From Hirsutella rhossiliensis (lineage: Eukaryota; Ascomycota; Sordariomycetes; Hypocreales; Ophiocordycipitaceae), in NCBI RefSeq assembly GCF_020360975.1, contig NW_025408683.1, forward strand, positions 806,001-870,000: a stretch of DNA of 64,000 nucleotides, read 5' to 3'. The translations under genes and the position numbers were made by a program. Shown here one piece after another: positions 34,143 to 45,800 of the stretch (its first letter is position 1; each line of letters begins with the position of its first letter). Below the pieces are notes generated by a model. It had not been told where the DNA came from and made no database searches. It saw only the letters and a program-made list of their open reading frames with translations.

Positions 34143-35257
34143 TGGCTCTTCTCCGGGGCTAGGTCGAGTCGGTGCCTGGGTGGATTGGCTTTGGGCTCTT
34201 AATGTTGAATGACATATCGACGATGTGTAATGCCTACTTAAGTTACTCTGGTAGCATAGCAGAATGCCAGACATGCCTGCCCATCTACCTGCATGTCTTG
34301 CCCATGAGTTATCCGATAACTTGGCGACATACGGTACGTGATACGCGATACGCCAGTCGACGATATCCGATATCGTTTAGGCAACTGAAAAATTAAAGAA
34401 TTATGGAAACTCGACTCGTTATGTTGACTATACACGCGTTTTGCGTTTTGACGCGACATCAAGCGGGTGCCACAGGCCAGGGGGGCTATTGAGTACTACT
34501 TGTTAGATCTCGCCACCTCACCGACAGGAGACTTGACAAGTCGCTCGGTGTCGGCCTTGCCGCCCCCTGCCACGAGATATGGATCTCGTCCATTACCTGC
34601 AAGAGAGGGTATGGCAGCACGTTCGTCACCAGTTCTTGCACGTTGTTCGGGAACACCGTGATATAACCTTTAACGTGCTTAGGGTATCCTAACGTCTACT
34701 TCTGCCCGCCTAAGACGTTATATCTTATAACGAACCTATAAGACGAGTTTAACGCGATTAGCTTCTCCTCTACCGGCGTAAGGCCCTTAAGCTCGTCGGG
34801 GAATACGTGCTGATAACCGAGACGGCTATAGAGTTAAGCTGCCGGCGATAATACTCCAATAAGCCAAGGCGTAGAAGGCTCGCCGCCTTAAATTTAGGTA
34901 GGAGCTTGCGAGTTCTAATAGTTTCCAAAAAAATGGGGCGTGGCACGGATAGATAGATGTGGGCGATGTCGTTACTCCTTAGGCAGGCTCGATGAAAGAC
35001 TATCCACATCAATTTCCTCATTTCTTCGCTGCAGAGATGCCGACAACGAGATGGATCTGTCGTGGGGTCTAGTGCAGGCCAGGTCGGTAGGGCGTGTTGC
35101 GTCCCCGACTTATATATTGTCCAACATCACGACTATTTTGCAAACATCAGCCGGTCGCCTTCTCCTACCAGCTTTTTACCGTGCCGTTTTAGACCGACTC
35201 CACGCCCAGGACAAACTTCAGCTCCTGCCAAGTGTCAGCTCACGCCATGTCGGCAGG
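34143..35257. other. Gene-free stretch with RIP-like AT-rich fragment (about 34650-34930)
   Basis: Between 34650 and 34930 the sequence shifts to TA-rich words (TTATAACG, CGTTATAT, GCCTTAAG) like those in the large AT blocks further right, suggesting a small RIP-mutated transposon fragment. No intact frame. The rest is ordinary intergenic sequence at the 3' end of the SNF2 gene. Confidence 0.5.
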
Positions 35258-38200
35258 TTACACGTATTCGTCCCTCACCTCGATTTTCTTGCCCCAAGCG
35301 TCCTCGGTTCCTGAATCGAAGGCGAATCTAGCGAGTGTTCTCTTCTTCTTTTGCAGCTGGACAATGTTCTGCCGTGCGTCAGCCCTGTCCTGTCGCTGCC
35401 CAAAGTAGACTGCTGCTGCATTTACCTCCTCAATCGTGTTCCTCATTATGTACCGCAGGATGGTAACCTCCTTGGTCTGGCCCATGCGCAAGGCTCGAGC
35501 AACAGCCTGTTCTTCTACCGACGGATTCCATTGCGGCTCAACGATGTGAACCTGATTGGCGACTGTCAAGTTTAGACTGTTTGCTTGTGAGAATATGTCG
35601 TTTTGCCAACTGTTCGACTGTAGTCCGCCTACCCTAGGGCGCCAGTCTCGATGGACATGAGGAGAACAGTCAACCGAGGCTCTTCTCGAAACGCCTTGAG
35701 GTGGTTCGACCTCGCGTAATAACTCGTTCGGCCGTCAATCTGAACGTAGGCGACCCCTCCCTCGTCTAGGAGCTGAGCCAGAGGGTCCAGCGTAGATGTC
35801 CAATACGAGAACACAATGCTGCTCACACAGTTAGTCGGGGTATATCACTGCTAAATGGCCAATCATGCTGCTCACTGCTTGACATCTGGTCCACATTTTG
35901 CCACGTTCTGCATCACGGCCGATAGCTTTGTTGAGAAGAGGTTCTGCGGGGGGGAGTCTTCGTTCCATGCAGGAGTCGACGCCTGGCATGCAAATGTGTC
36001 TTCGAGAGCCGTGTCAATACTGCTACGTCTCGTAGAGGAAAAATCGGGCGTGGGGCTCGACACATGGAGTGGCTGGCCGCAGTCTGGACAAAACAAGAAT
36101 GAGCTCAGCAGCATTGAAATGTCGTCGTCGGTTGCTGAGCAACGTTCGCATCCCGTGTCTTCTCGCTGCCCGAGACGACTTGCCCTTGGCTTGGCAGGCG
36201 ATAGAGTCCCGAGATTGCAGAGCATGCGCATTCTCAGATTGGCCGTGAAAAGCTTATTATGCTTTTTGATGGAATCGCTCTTGCTGACCACGTCATCGAT
36301 TTCACGCCTGGTTTGATCAAGCATTCGATCGTAAAGGTTCTTCTCTTCGGGCAAAAACTCGAGGAATACGATATCCTGGGACGGTTTTGGGACATCGAGA
36401 AGCTTCTCGGTCCTTCTTAGACAAAATGCCTGCAAGTAAGTTCGAAGGGGATTCGCAAAATCCGGCCCGCCCTGAGAAAGCGGGCCCAGGATGTGTTTCT
36501 GGAACGCGGCCCTGGTCGGAAAAGGACGTAGTCGGAGAAACTCAGCCAGGGACGTGAGATCGTCTAGCTTGTTTTGGATGGGAGTTCCCGTCAAGCACCA
36601 TCGCCTACTTGTAGTTAGACTCGAGACGGCACGGAACTGCTTGGTGCTCGAGCTTCGAATCCAATGGGCTTTCCCTGGTTAGCTACCTTTTGTCCGAGCT
36701 TGACTCCAGCTACGCAAAGAACTGGTCGTACCGAGTGAACGAGATAGATGGCCGGCGTACCTTCGTCCAGTACTATACGAAACCAGTCCATTTTATGGAG
36801 AACATCAAGCCCGTTGTGCTCCGCTGCAAGCGTTGCATAAGTGGTTAAGATCAGGTGGGCTGAGACGAGAGCGCTTGCATCTTGGGGTCGGTGCTGTCCG
36901 TGAAAGGTGACCACGTCCAAGGCCCCTGGGACCAAGTGGCTATCTAGAGTCAATTCCTGAACATGGAGTGGAGTTGGGTCACGAACGTTTGCATCTCTAA
37001 CAGCCAACTTTCAAGGAGCTCTGCCGTAGCGACGTTATTTTGGTTCCCGGGGCTTGATGTCTAGCTTTCGGACTCACGAGCAGATGATACAACCACCAAG
37101 GTCGACTTGGTGCGGACTTTGCAGCCGTCTCCGGCAGCGGAACCATCGTAAAAGCTCCCATACAAGTCTGCTGACGGTAGGGATTGCAGAATCGCTGCGA
37201 GCATGGTGAGAGTTTTACCAAGCCCCATAACATCCGCAATCAAGCCGCCGTAGCATTTGTCCTGAGGCCCCTCGCTATTGCGAAGTGTTGGTAGATGACA
37301 GCCTCCCGGGAGGAAAAAGATAACAACGTACCTTGTCGAGGTCCCAGGGCACATCTTGTCTGTCAACTGTTGGCTGAACGCTTCAGTCTCGCGCTGTAGG
37401 ATGAAACGCACACCGTCTTCTTGATGCCTATTTGGTGTGAGCAGCCGTATTCTCCACAGACAGTCTCTATAATGAGCATCCTAACTTTGTCAAACTCGAA
37501 AGCAGTCCTTCAGGCGGCTGTAGGTCGCACTCGGTGGCCACATCTGTCAGGGAGTCTAGTATGATTCCGATTTCGTCGGAAATTCTGCGCTTAGTTGCCC
37601 AGGAGAGGTCATTGCCAATACCTATCAAGTCTCTCATGGTTGTAGCATCATCGGAAAAGCTGAGCAGCTGTGGATTGTAGTACTCGCTCTCTGCATCCAG
37701 GGTGTGCGGGTGCTGGAGGTACGCTGAGGCCTTTGCAAGCCGAGTAGCAACCTCGTCGGCAGCCGACTTGGGACCAGAGATGTTGATGGACAGATTAAAC
37801 GACGTGACTCTCCGCTTTGCGCCTTTGTGCCGCTTTGAAACAGTGCTAGAGTCGATTATAGCCTCGAAACGAAGACAAGACATGCCGTTCAAAGAATTCA
37901 ACTTGGCGGAGGTGCGCGTGTCCAGAACCGCAAAATCGGGACCATTGCCGAGCCGGAGGACATGGTGCTTGTCTTTGGGCAGGACCGAGCAAGTCATGAA
38001 TGGGTCGGCGCGTGTGTTTCTAGACGTGTCGTCTGGGATCCTGGCACCGGCCAAATACGCAGCAGCCACCTCGTACAACTACATGCAGAATGAGAGGTTG
38101 GGCGGTTGACCCTGGCGGCGCCAACTTACCGAGCCGTAGCAAACACGATGATTCGCGGCATGCGAGACAAATAGAGACGGCAGTTCTGTGAGGGAGCTTG

Positions 38201-38297
38201 ACTCGAGTTCGAGTGAGCCGCCACGTAGCAGAGCTGTGCTCTCCAGAGGAGCCTCTGCGAGCTCGGCATGCGGTCGCTTGACACTTGGCGGCAGCAT
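35258..38297 (-). CDS. SNF2-family ATPase/helicase (Rad5/Rad16-like)
   Basis: Nine exons join in frame to 856 residues: 38297-38130, 38078-37486, 37427-37332, 37274-37078, 37020-36987, 36939-36761, 36674-35876, 35818-35633, 35576-35258. Motif I is DVMGLGKTL (about 300-308). Motif Ia region: LVVVSSA then LESWLLEMQ. Motif II reads DEGKAHWIRS (about 421-430), one residue longer than the usual DEGH/DEAH box. Motif III is LTGTPIQNKL; V-VI are GALGLNLTVANQVHIVEP and QAVARALRMGQTKEV (RAHRIGQ-like, with Leu for His). Between the lobes a CxxC...CxxC pair (about 598-621: CERC, CPDC) replaces a full RING finger, so E3 ligase activity is doubtful. Likely a nuclear DNA translocase for repair or chromatin; role inferred. 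Divergent with the NLR gene. Confidence 0.88.
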
Positions 38298-38818
38298 TGC
38301 TGGGATGGATTCCTCTTATTCTCGTTGTCGAGAAGTCGGCAGGCTCGGCGGCAGAGGATACCCATCACTATATGTGCGGCTCACCTGGTGGCGGAGCACT
38401 GTCATGGTTGCTCACTGCGCCCCGAAGCTCAGCCGCAGCCACAATATGTCGATGGTGATGATGCTGAAGAGGCATTAGCGAGTACATGTATCCGTACCTT
38501 TGCTAGGGGTTCATCAGTTGGCCAACAGCCACGGGTGACTTAACACATGGTATCTGTTGTAGGCACGGCACAGGGTGCATTGGGCACCAAGGAAAGCTAG
38601 GGCTAGCTAAGAGCTTGTGTGAGGAGGGTGTATTCGTACTTCGTAGTGAGGTTGACATAATCATGACAGTATCTCGAAGCACAGATTCTGCCTTGCTTGG
38701 CGTCCGACGCCATCACATTCAACCACAGCCGTGACTGACTTCATACCCGACTTCATTTCCTTTTGCAGACTATCCGAGCAAGGTGATTGTGCTCCAGTCG
38801 CACCTGTCTCTGTGGACA
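38298..38818. promoter_or_regulatory. Divergent promoter region (SNF2 ATPase / NLR)
   Basis: About 520 bp separates the two start codons. No TATA box stands out. Regulation is not readable from the sequence. Confidence 0.4.
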
Positions 38819-40048
38819 ATGCCTGCCCCGAACCCAGACAGCTTTGAGCGCGCGCTCGTGAAATTCAAGGCATCTCTCTCACCATCGCTGGCGCAGCAAT
38901 TCTCGGTCTGCACCTTGCAAGATGTCCGCCAGGTCGTCCGGGATATACAGCTGAAACAGGGCAGAGAAGGCAAGCTGCGCTACATGCGGCGGCTCGAGGC
39001 CTTTGTTGAGGCCATGGAGCAGCTTGGTCAAGTGATGGAAGTATTTCTGAACGCGAATGTGTTTGTGTGCTTCATCTGGGTATATATTCGCATCCTATTT
39101 TACTTGCCATCGATTGCTAATCGCTTATAGGGCCCAATAAAGTTCTTTCTCGTCGTCAGTGGCCCTGCATGTTGAAAATACGCCGGGCCACTCGAATGTG
39201 TTGTCTGACCAGGGCTAATCTTGGCCTAGACTACAAATTCGCATCTCGACTCGTTCGACAAGCTGCTTGGTATCTATTCCCAGGTTGGAGACGCCATTCC
39301 TGGCCTTGTGCGTTACAAAGCCACCTTTGAGCGCCATTCGACCTTGGCAGCCGTGCTCGAGGACTACTATTCAGACATATTGAGACTTCACCATGAGGCG
39401 CTGTCCGTCTTCAACCGACCAAGTGCGCATGTCTCTCCAGTTTCCCCTCTAGTAGCATGCTAAGATTCGCAGGATGGAAAACTGTCTTCGATGCAACGTG
39501 GAAAACGTTTGGCACCCGATTCAATCCCATTCTGCAGAGCCTCATCAGACGTAGAGACTTGCTGGAAAGCGAGAAGGCTTCGGCCTCTCTAGACGGAATT
39601 CAGATGTTGCGAGACGAGATCCGGTCCCTATACAAGGAACATGAACAGCGGGCAACAATCGAAAACCTTGAAAGGCACCATGCCCGAGTATCCCGGATCA
39701 AGGAAAAGCTGCAAGCACCAAACTATCACCTCGATCAAGAGATTTCCACAGAAGATAGATACGGTGGTAAGTCGGGCCAGTGGATCTTCAGGGAGCCTGA
39801 GTTCCGGTCTTGGCTCGACATCAGCTCTCCTGGCCACAAGGTTTTATACGTCAATGGGATACCAGGTGCAGGTGAGATGCCGGCTACGCTCATCAGAGCC
39901 TGACAATGCTCATGGAAAGATAGGTAAAACGACATTGATGTCAAGCGTCATTGAGAGGCTCCTGGATGAGATTCATCCCGACGACGCTCAGAAATCATTT
40001 GCTTACTTTTATTTCAAGCAGGGGCAGCCGGACAAGGACAACTTCAAC
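38819..40048 (+). CDS. NLR, 5' half (DUF7708-like region and Walker A)
   Basis: Exons 38819-39079, 39131-39154, 39230-39422, 39473-39871 and 39924-40048, in frame, code 334 residues up to the insertion. The N-terminus reads like DUF7708 of fungal NACHT proteins: SFERALVKFKASLS, LRYMRRLEAFVEAMEQLGQV, FVCFIWGPIKFFLV, then LDSFDKLLGIYSQVGDAIPG and WKTVFDATWKTFGTRFNPIL. GKSGQWIFREPEFRSWLD precedes the P-loop, as is usual in this class. All introns are 50-75 bp with good sites. If transcribed today it would run into hAT sequence (stop TAA at 40058-40060), giving a truncated product with the P-loop only. Confidence 0.8.
40041..40048. repeat. hAT target-site duplication, left copy (ACTTCAAC)
   Basis: Same eight bases as 42822-42829; within the NLR coding exon (reads ..N-F-N). 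Confidence 0.95.
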
Positions 40049-42821
40049 CAGTGTTGCTAATAATATGACAATAAAGTAGTATACTGCAGTATATACAATA
40101 CAATACGCGATTTCTCATATTGTACCAATACAATATGCTCGCCGTCATATTGTGACGATACAATATGGCGCCTTCCATACTGGCAATATATGGCTTGTAT
40201 TGTTTGTATTGGTTGGTGGTCATTCGCCTTTCCGTTCCCAATTCGCGCCAATATGATGACGCGTCAAAATACACGCGTAAATATAAGCATGTTCTATGTA
40301 TTGTTTTTCGTCTGGCGGACCTCCAGGACGTAAAATCTTCCTATTGGCGCACGGAAACGCGTAAATGTATGTATAAATCCAGACCTACAGGGTAGCGGCT
40401 CGCCGTCCAAACACTGTTTTCCTCCTCAACCCCGCTTTCCCACCCCAGGACTTACAAGCAATCTCGATGCCTCAACAACGCCTGCCTTTTGTTCAAACAT
40501 CGCCGCGACGGGATTCGTCAATATCAGACGAATACTCGGAGATTTCCAGCCCACGGTTGCATGATCCAGATGAGACCCAAACCACTGAATGCCAATCGTC
40601 GCAACCTCGCACGGCCTCCATAAACCCTTCGGCCAAGCCAAGAACATCATGGGTCTTTTCTCATATGCCAGACGAGGACATAGAGACGAAATACTACAAT
40701 CAGCGGACCGGAAAAGAAGAATGGCGCTGCAAACACTGTGACAAAACGTATTGCTGTTCCGGTGGAACTGCGGCCCCAGCCAAGCACCTTACGGATCCTC
40801 CTCCTGACGGTCACGGCCTCCCAAAAGGCGCGCCACGAACAGCCAAAGTCACGAATATACGAACTATTCTCGAGATAGCTCGTGTTATGGCCAAAGAACA
40901 TCCCCGAAAACGCCGTCGGCTCAACGATCAATCCGGAGACTCGATCGACCCAGACCAGCTCGAAGCTTTATACGTAAGGTTTATTACGTCCTGTTCTCTC
41001 CCATTTAGGCTTGTGGAATGCCCAGAATTCCGAGCATTCTTAGCCTACCTCAACGCCGATATCGATACTTGGCTTCCAGATACACACGAGACCATCAAGA
41101 AATGGATTATGCGGCAGTACGAAGGTCAGAAGGAGAAGGTCAAGCAGCGCATCCAGTCAGCAAAGTCAAAAATTCATATCAGCTGCGACCTATGGACTTC
41201 CCCCAACTCTTTGGCCATCTTAGGCGTAGTTGCTCATTACGTTGCAGAAGACAGTCAGTTGGAACACCATGTCTTGGCTTTGAAAGACATCGACAGTGAG
41301 CACGACGGATATCACCTGGCAAGGGCAATTTTGGAAGTGGTTGATGACTGGGGTTTGCTTCCAACCTTGGATATTTTGTGATGGACAATGCAGGCAATAA
41401 CGATACAATGATGAGATCTCTTTCCTTGGTAAGTACGGCGCACTGTTTTTTCTGACTGGCCCTAACATCTACAGGCCTTCTACGTCGATATGACATTCGA
41501 TACGATCCCAAATCTCACCGACTCCGCTGCCAAGGTCACATTATCAACCTTGCCGCCAAAGCTTTCCTCTTCGTTACCGATAATGAGAAGCTCAAAGACG
41601 ACGAACGTGATGGGCATAATGTGACACTAAAAGAGATCGAGGCGTGGCGGAAAAGGGTCCCTTGGCAAGCTCCACAACTTCGTGGTTTTCGTCCAAAGTA
41701 GTGTTCAGCGTCGCCAAAAGTTTCTGGCCATCAGCCATAATCGCAAGCTTGCGCGAGATAATGACACGAGGTGGAGTTCGTGGTACACCATGCTACGAGC
41801 GGCCTTGCATCTTAGAGGCGCAGTCGAGGATATTCAACAAATGGGTGGAAGGAGATTGTGCCGGAGACGAGCTCTCTCCCGAGGAGTGGGTCATCCTCGA
41901 GAAGATCAAGTCTTTCTTGGAGAAGCTTAAAATGACGACAAAGGCCCTTGAGTCATCGTTTGCAACTCTTGACAATGTTCTCTTGGCTATGGACTTCGTA
42001 TTGGCGCAATTTGAAGCAGGAAAAGAGGCACATATCGACGATCCGATTATGGCACCAATGTATAACTCGGGCTGGGCGAAGATGGATAAGTACTATTGTC
42101 TTACTGACGAATCGCCTGCCTACGTCGCTGCGATTGTGCTTCACCCTTCGCATAAATGGCACTACATACACGAAAACTGGAAGAAGGAGTGGGCTGACTC
42201 GTCAAAGAAGCTGATGGAGACACTGTGGGATGATTATAAACCTGTGGAGCCGCCTTCTATCTGAGGTTCCGTTGACGACCACGAACGAGTTCTTGAATTG
42301 GAGAAACAAGCACCTACAACCAGCACTTATCACAGACGAGTACGAGCGATATTGTAAGTCTGAACGGGTTTATGGGTTCACAAGCGCCCTCGCATGGTGG
42401 CTGGAGGAAACACAGCAAAAGAACTACCCATACCTGAGCAAAATGGCGGTGGATATACTGTCAATTCCGCAATGTCTGCTGAGCCCGAAAGACTCTTCTC
42501 TGGGGCAAAAATAACCATCACAGACCGTCGAAATCGACTTGGGAGTGATGTAATTCAGGCATTGGAGTGCTTGAAGTCATGGTTTGGGATACAGGATTTT
42601 CAGGGTGACGATATTTCAGCAACGACGGTTGAATAATGAGGGTCACGTGGGATATACGGGATATATTGTTTTACTGGCAATATATTGGGTCACTGGCAAT
42701 ACAATACAATATGGACCAATGCCATATTGCGCAATACAATACGCACCTCTTGACAGTACAATAATATTGCGAGGGGTCCATATTGCCAATATACGTATTG
42801 TTTATATTATTAGCAACACTG
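40049..42821. mobile_element. hAT DNA transposon, 2773 bp, inserted in the NLR gene
   Basis: Ends are an 18-bp perfect inverted repeat CAGTGTTGCTAATAATAT (40049-40066 and 42804-42821), the classic hAT-type terminus, with an 8-bp target duplication. Both subterminal regions (about 40085-40250 and 42650-42800) carry many CAATATG / CAATAC words in both orientations, typical hAT transposase-binding repeats. It carries one transposase region on the plus strand that has several frameshifts. Confidence 0.95.
40467..42636 (+). pseudogene. hAT transposase, frameshifted
   Basis: ATG 40467. A BED-type zinc finger (WRCKHCDKTYCCSGG followed by KHL) and a hAT core (KIHISCDLWTSPNSLAILGV, DTRWSSWYTML, SAEPERLFSGAKITITDRRN) are clear. 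The last piece is the C-terminal hATC dimerisation region, preceded by YPYLSKMAVDILSIPA. Segments lie in different frames: shifts are needed near 41379 (a T-run after GGATA), 41660, 41832, 42235 and 42470. One intron-like gap near 41429-41475 has GTAAGT and CTACAG. The Restless/Tfo1-like fungal hAT group fits. Not expected to be active. Confidence 0.88.
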
Positions 42822-42829
42822 ACTTCAAC
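42822..42829. repeat. hAT target-site duplication, right copy (ACTTCAAC)
   Basis: Identical to 40041-40048. Removing the transposon and one copy restores the NLR reading frame. Confidence 0.95.
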
Positions 42830-45800
42830 AGTCTCCTGCGTGCTCTTTTGGAACAATTTATCAACCAGGACTCGGCCATTTCGAACCATTTTTTCGACAG
42901 CATTTCGTCTTCTGCCGAAGTCAACCTCCGATCTACGAAAACACTTGAGACGCTGGTAAAGACAACGCTGGGAGGCTACCGCGCCACGTACTTGATTATA
43001 GACGGCCTGGATGAGTGTGCAAAGGGAGAGGCGCAGAGATCAGTTGAGTGGCTGCTTTCCATGACCAACTCGGGTCTCAGTGAGGAATACGCAAAGCTGC
43101 GAATCATATTTTCTGGTCAACGGGACGGTGTGCTGGACGCGTTGCTCTCGTCTCAAGCCTCCATCTCCTTGGAGACATCCGCTCATGAGGAAGACATCCA
43201 AGAGTACTGCCAGCAGATGTGCAATCAGATTCAAGACAAGTTCAAGATGACCTCGTCGATGAGGCAGGAGATCCTCTCTCTCGTCATCAACGAAGCAAAA
43301 GGTAAGCACTCAGTCTCCCCCCAGTTCTGGCAGCGCTAAGTAGTTCTAGGCATGTTTTTGTATGTTCGGGTGGTGCTAGACAATCTTTTACACCAAACCA
43401 GGCTCTCTCGTTTGAAACAGGAGCTCGAACCCGGCACATTTCCACAGGGACTTGAAAAGGCGTACGTTGACGAACCCATGTTTGACTTTCAGCAGCTGCT
43501 ATGGGCGCTGATACTCATGCTATCGGCATACGGCAGTTTCGAGAGAGTCGTTTCCCGCGTCCTCGAGCAGTCATCCGAGGCAGAGCGTGAGGATTCGAAA
43601 AGGATCTTGGCCTTGGTCACTTGTACCAAGAGAGCGCTTTTGTGGAGGGAGATCCAGGCGTTCTTCTGCATCGATCCGGTGAAGGGAGAGGTCAATTATG
43701 ACGAGCGCCTACAGGTCGGCTTCAAGGAACTTTGCGGCTCTCTTGTCGACGCGCATCATGTCGGCGGCACTCCTACGGGGCCCGAGGCCGTCATTCACAT
43801 TGTGCACGAGACAGCTCGGCAGTAAGTCATGGTACATATTTCCGGTTGCCTAGAAGATCGAAGACTAATCAATCTCCTGCTCTAGCTATCTCATCTCGAG
43901 AAACGTGATTGACACAAGACTTGAGAACGCCAAGCTCTCAATCTTCTGCTCCCGGTATCTTACCTCGGAGCCATTCAAAAATGGGATCGAACAGGATGAA
44001 ATTAAGCTGCATGCAACCCGGGGCTGCTACGCCCTTCAAGACTATACGGTTCAATATTGGTTCCACCATCTTCACGGATGTGTGCAGTCTTCTGAGATGC
44101 TGGATCCAGTTTGGTTGCAAACCTCTCTTGATTCAGCACAGACCTTCCTCAAGTCGTACATGATGAACAGCAACGACGAAACGGGGAACCATGGCGGCGC
44201 AGCTGAAGCCATTAAACGTCTCTCGGAGGATGATCGGGAGCGAAATAGCCATCTCAGCATCGAATTCCGAACAACTTTGATCCGTCGAGAAATCGAGAAG
44301 ATCCAGGACGGGCCTCCCACTTCGGCTGTGGATGATGTCTTTGAGAACCTCCATGGAGTCGGATCAAACTACAAGTGCTTCAAACCCTGGTGCAAATTCT
44401 TCATGGGAGGCATTGCAACTGCTGAGGAACGGAAAAACCACGTCAGCCGCCATGATCTTCCATTCTATTGCACTTCCGACGGCTGCTTTGCGTCGCAGCT
44501 AGGTTTTAGCTCGCCTGCGAACCTAAATCGGCACAAAAAGAACTACCACGACGAGCAAGACGATGGTATTCGGTTTCCAAGGATGGGTGCAGCAAAGAGT
44601 ACGAGTATTTATTCGGCCTCCCTGAAAGGAGACGTGGAAGCCGTTAGGGACATTCTAGACTCGGGGTATGATATCACCAAACCAAGCACAAAATCCAAGG
44701 CCCCGTTAAATCTTGCGGCCGGGGAAGGTCATGTTGGTGTTTGCAGACTCTTGATTTCGAGAGGCGCAAATATTAACGAAACTGGTCACCGGCGATGGCC
44801 GGCACCGACAGCACTCCATGCTGCAGCTGGTGCCGGGCAGCTGGATGCGGTCAACTTGCTTCTCACGCAGGATGAAATCTCGCCAAACTTGACGAACATA
44901 AACAACCAAACGCCATTTACCCTCGCATCCCAGCACGGCCATCTCGATGTAGTCAGATCGATGCTTAACTCTGGAAAGGTCGACATTTACCCAAAAAATG
45001 CCAACGCATTGTGCAAAGCCTGCGCCTCCGGACATGTGGCTTTGGTGGAATATCTTTTACAAAATGGCTTCAATGGATTGGCTGACCAGTCGTGTGTTTT
45101 CGCGGCCCTCCGTCATACAGGTGAAAGCAGGTCCAAGGTTATTGAATTACTCCTATCAACGGGCAATACCGAGATCAAATCGGCCTCCTTCGTCATGACG
45201 ACCATGGTGGCTTGGCAGCCTTCGGTAGCAAGGGCGATACTGTCTGGCTCGAAGCTGAGGTTCAGCGAGTTAGACCTGGCGGAATGCAGAAGGCGTGAAG
45301 AGAAAGCTGGCAATGTCGAAGTTGCCAAGGCCATCGGGGATCTCTCATCGGAACAGAAACTTGTGAGTGGAAGAAAGCCCGCGCAACCGAGCAGCGAATC
45401 ATCACAGAGCACCACAGCAAAGGACCACGGATGGACTGTAACGCTAGACGCGGCCGCTCACCGCCTGCTTGACATTGACTTGATGCACACGTTTCACCAC
45501 AATGACGAGGTCTTGTCTGTCTGCTTCAGCCCCGACGGCAAATACGTCGCGACCAGCAGCAACCATTCGGTCCAGATTTACGACGTTCAGACTGGAGAAG
45601 TATATCGCTATCTGCTACATGAGACGCATTTCTATGTGCATATTAGCAGCCTCTGCTTCAGTCCTGATGAACACTATATCGCCACTGCTGGTGATGACAA
45701 GGTTCTTCGAGTAAGTGGCATATCAGCCCGTTGCGGGTGCATGTTTTCACCGAGGCTTGGTTACAGGTCTGGGACATTCAACAGGCCGCAGCCCACTGGA

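Noticed and set aside
8629..42636. All frameshifts as sequencing error
   Set aside because: Several sit in short homopolymers, so errors are possible, but long neighbouring genes (SNF2 with 9 exons, MFS, P450, ARP2, NLR exons) read without a single frame error, which argues for genuine decay of the transposons and pseudogenes.
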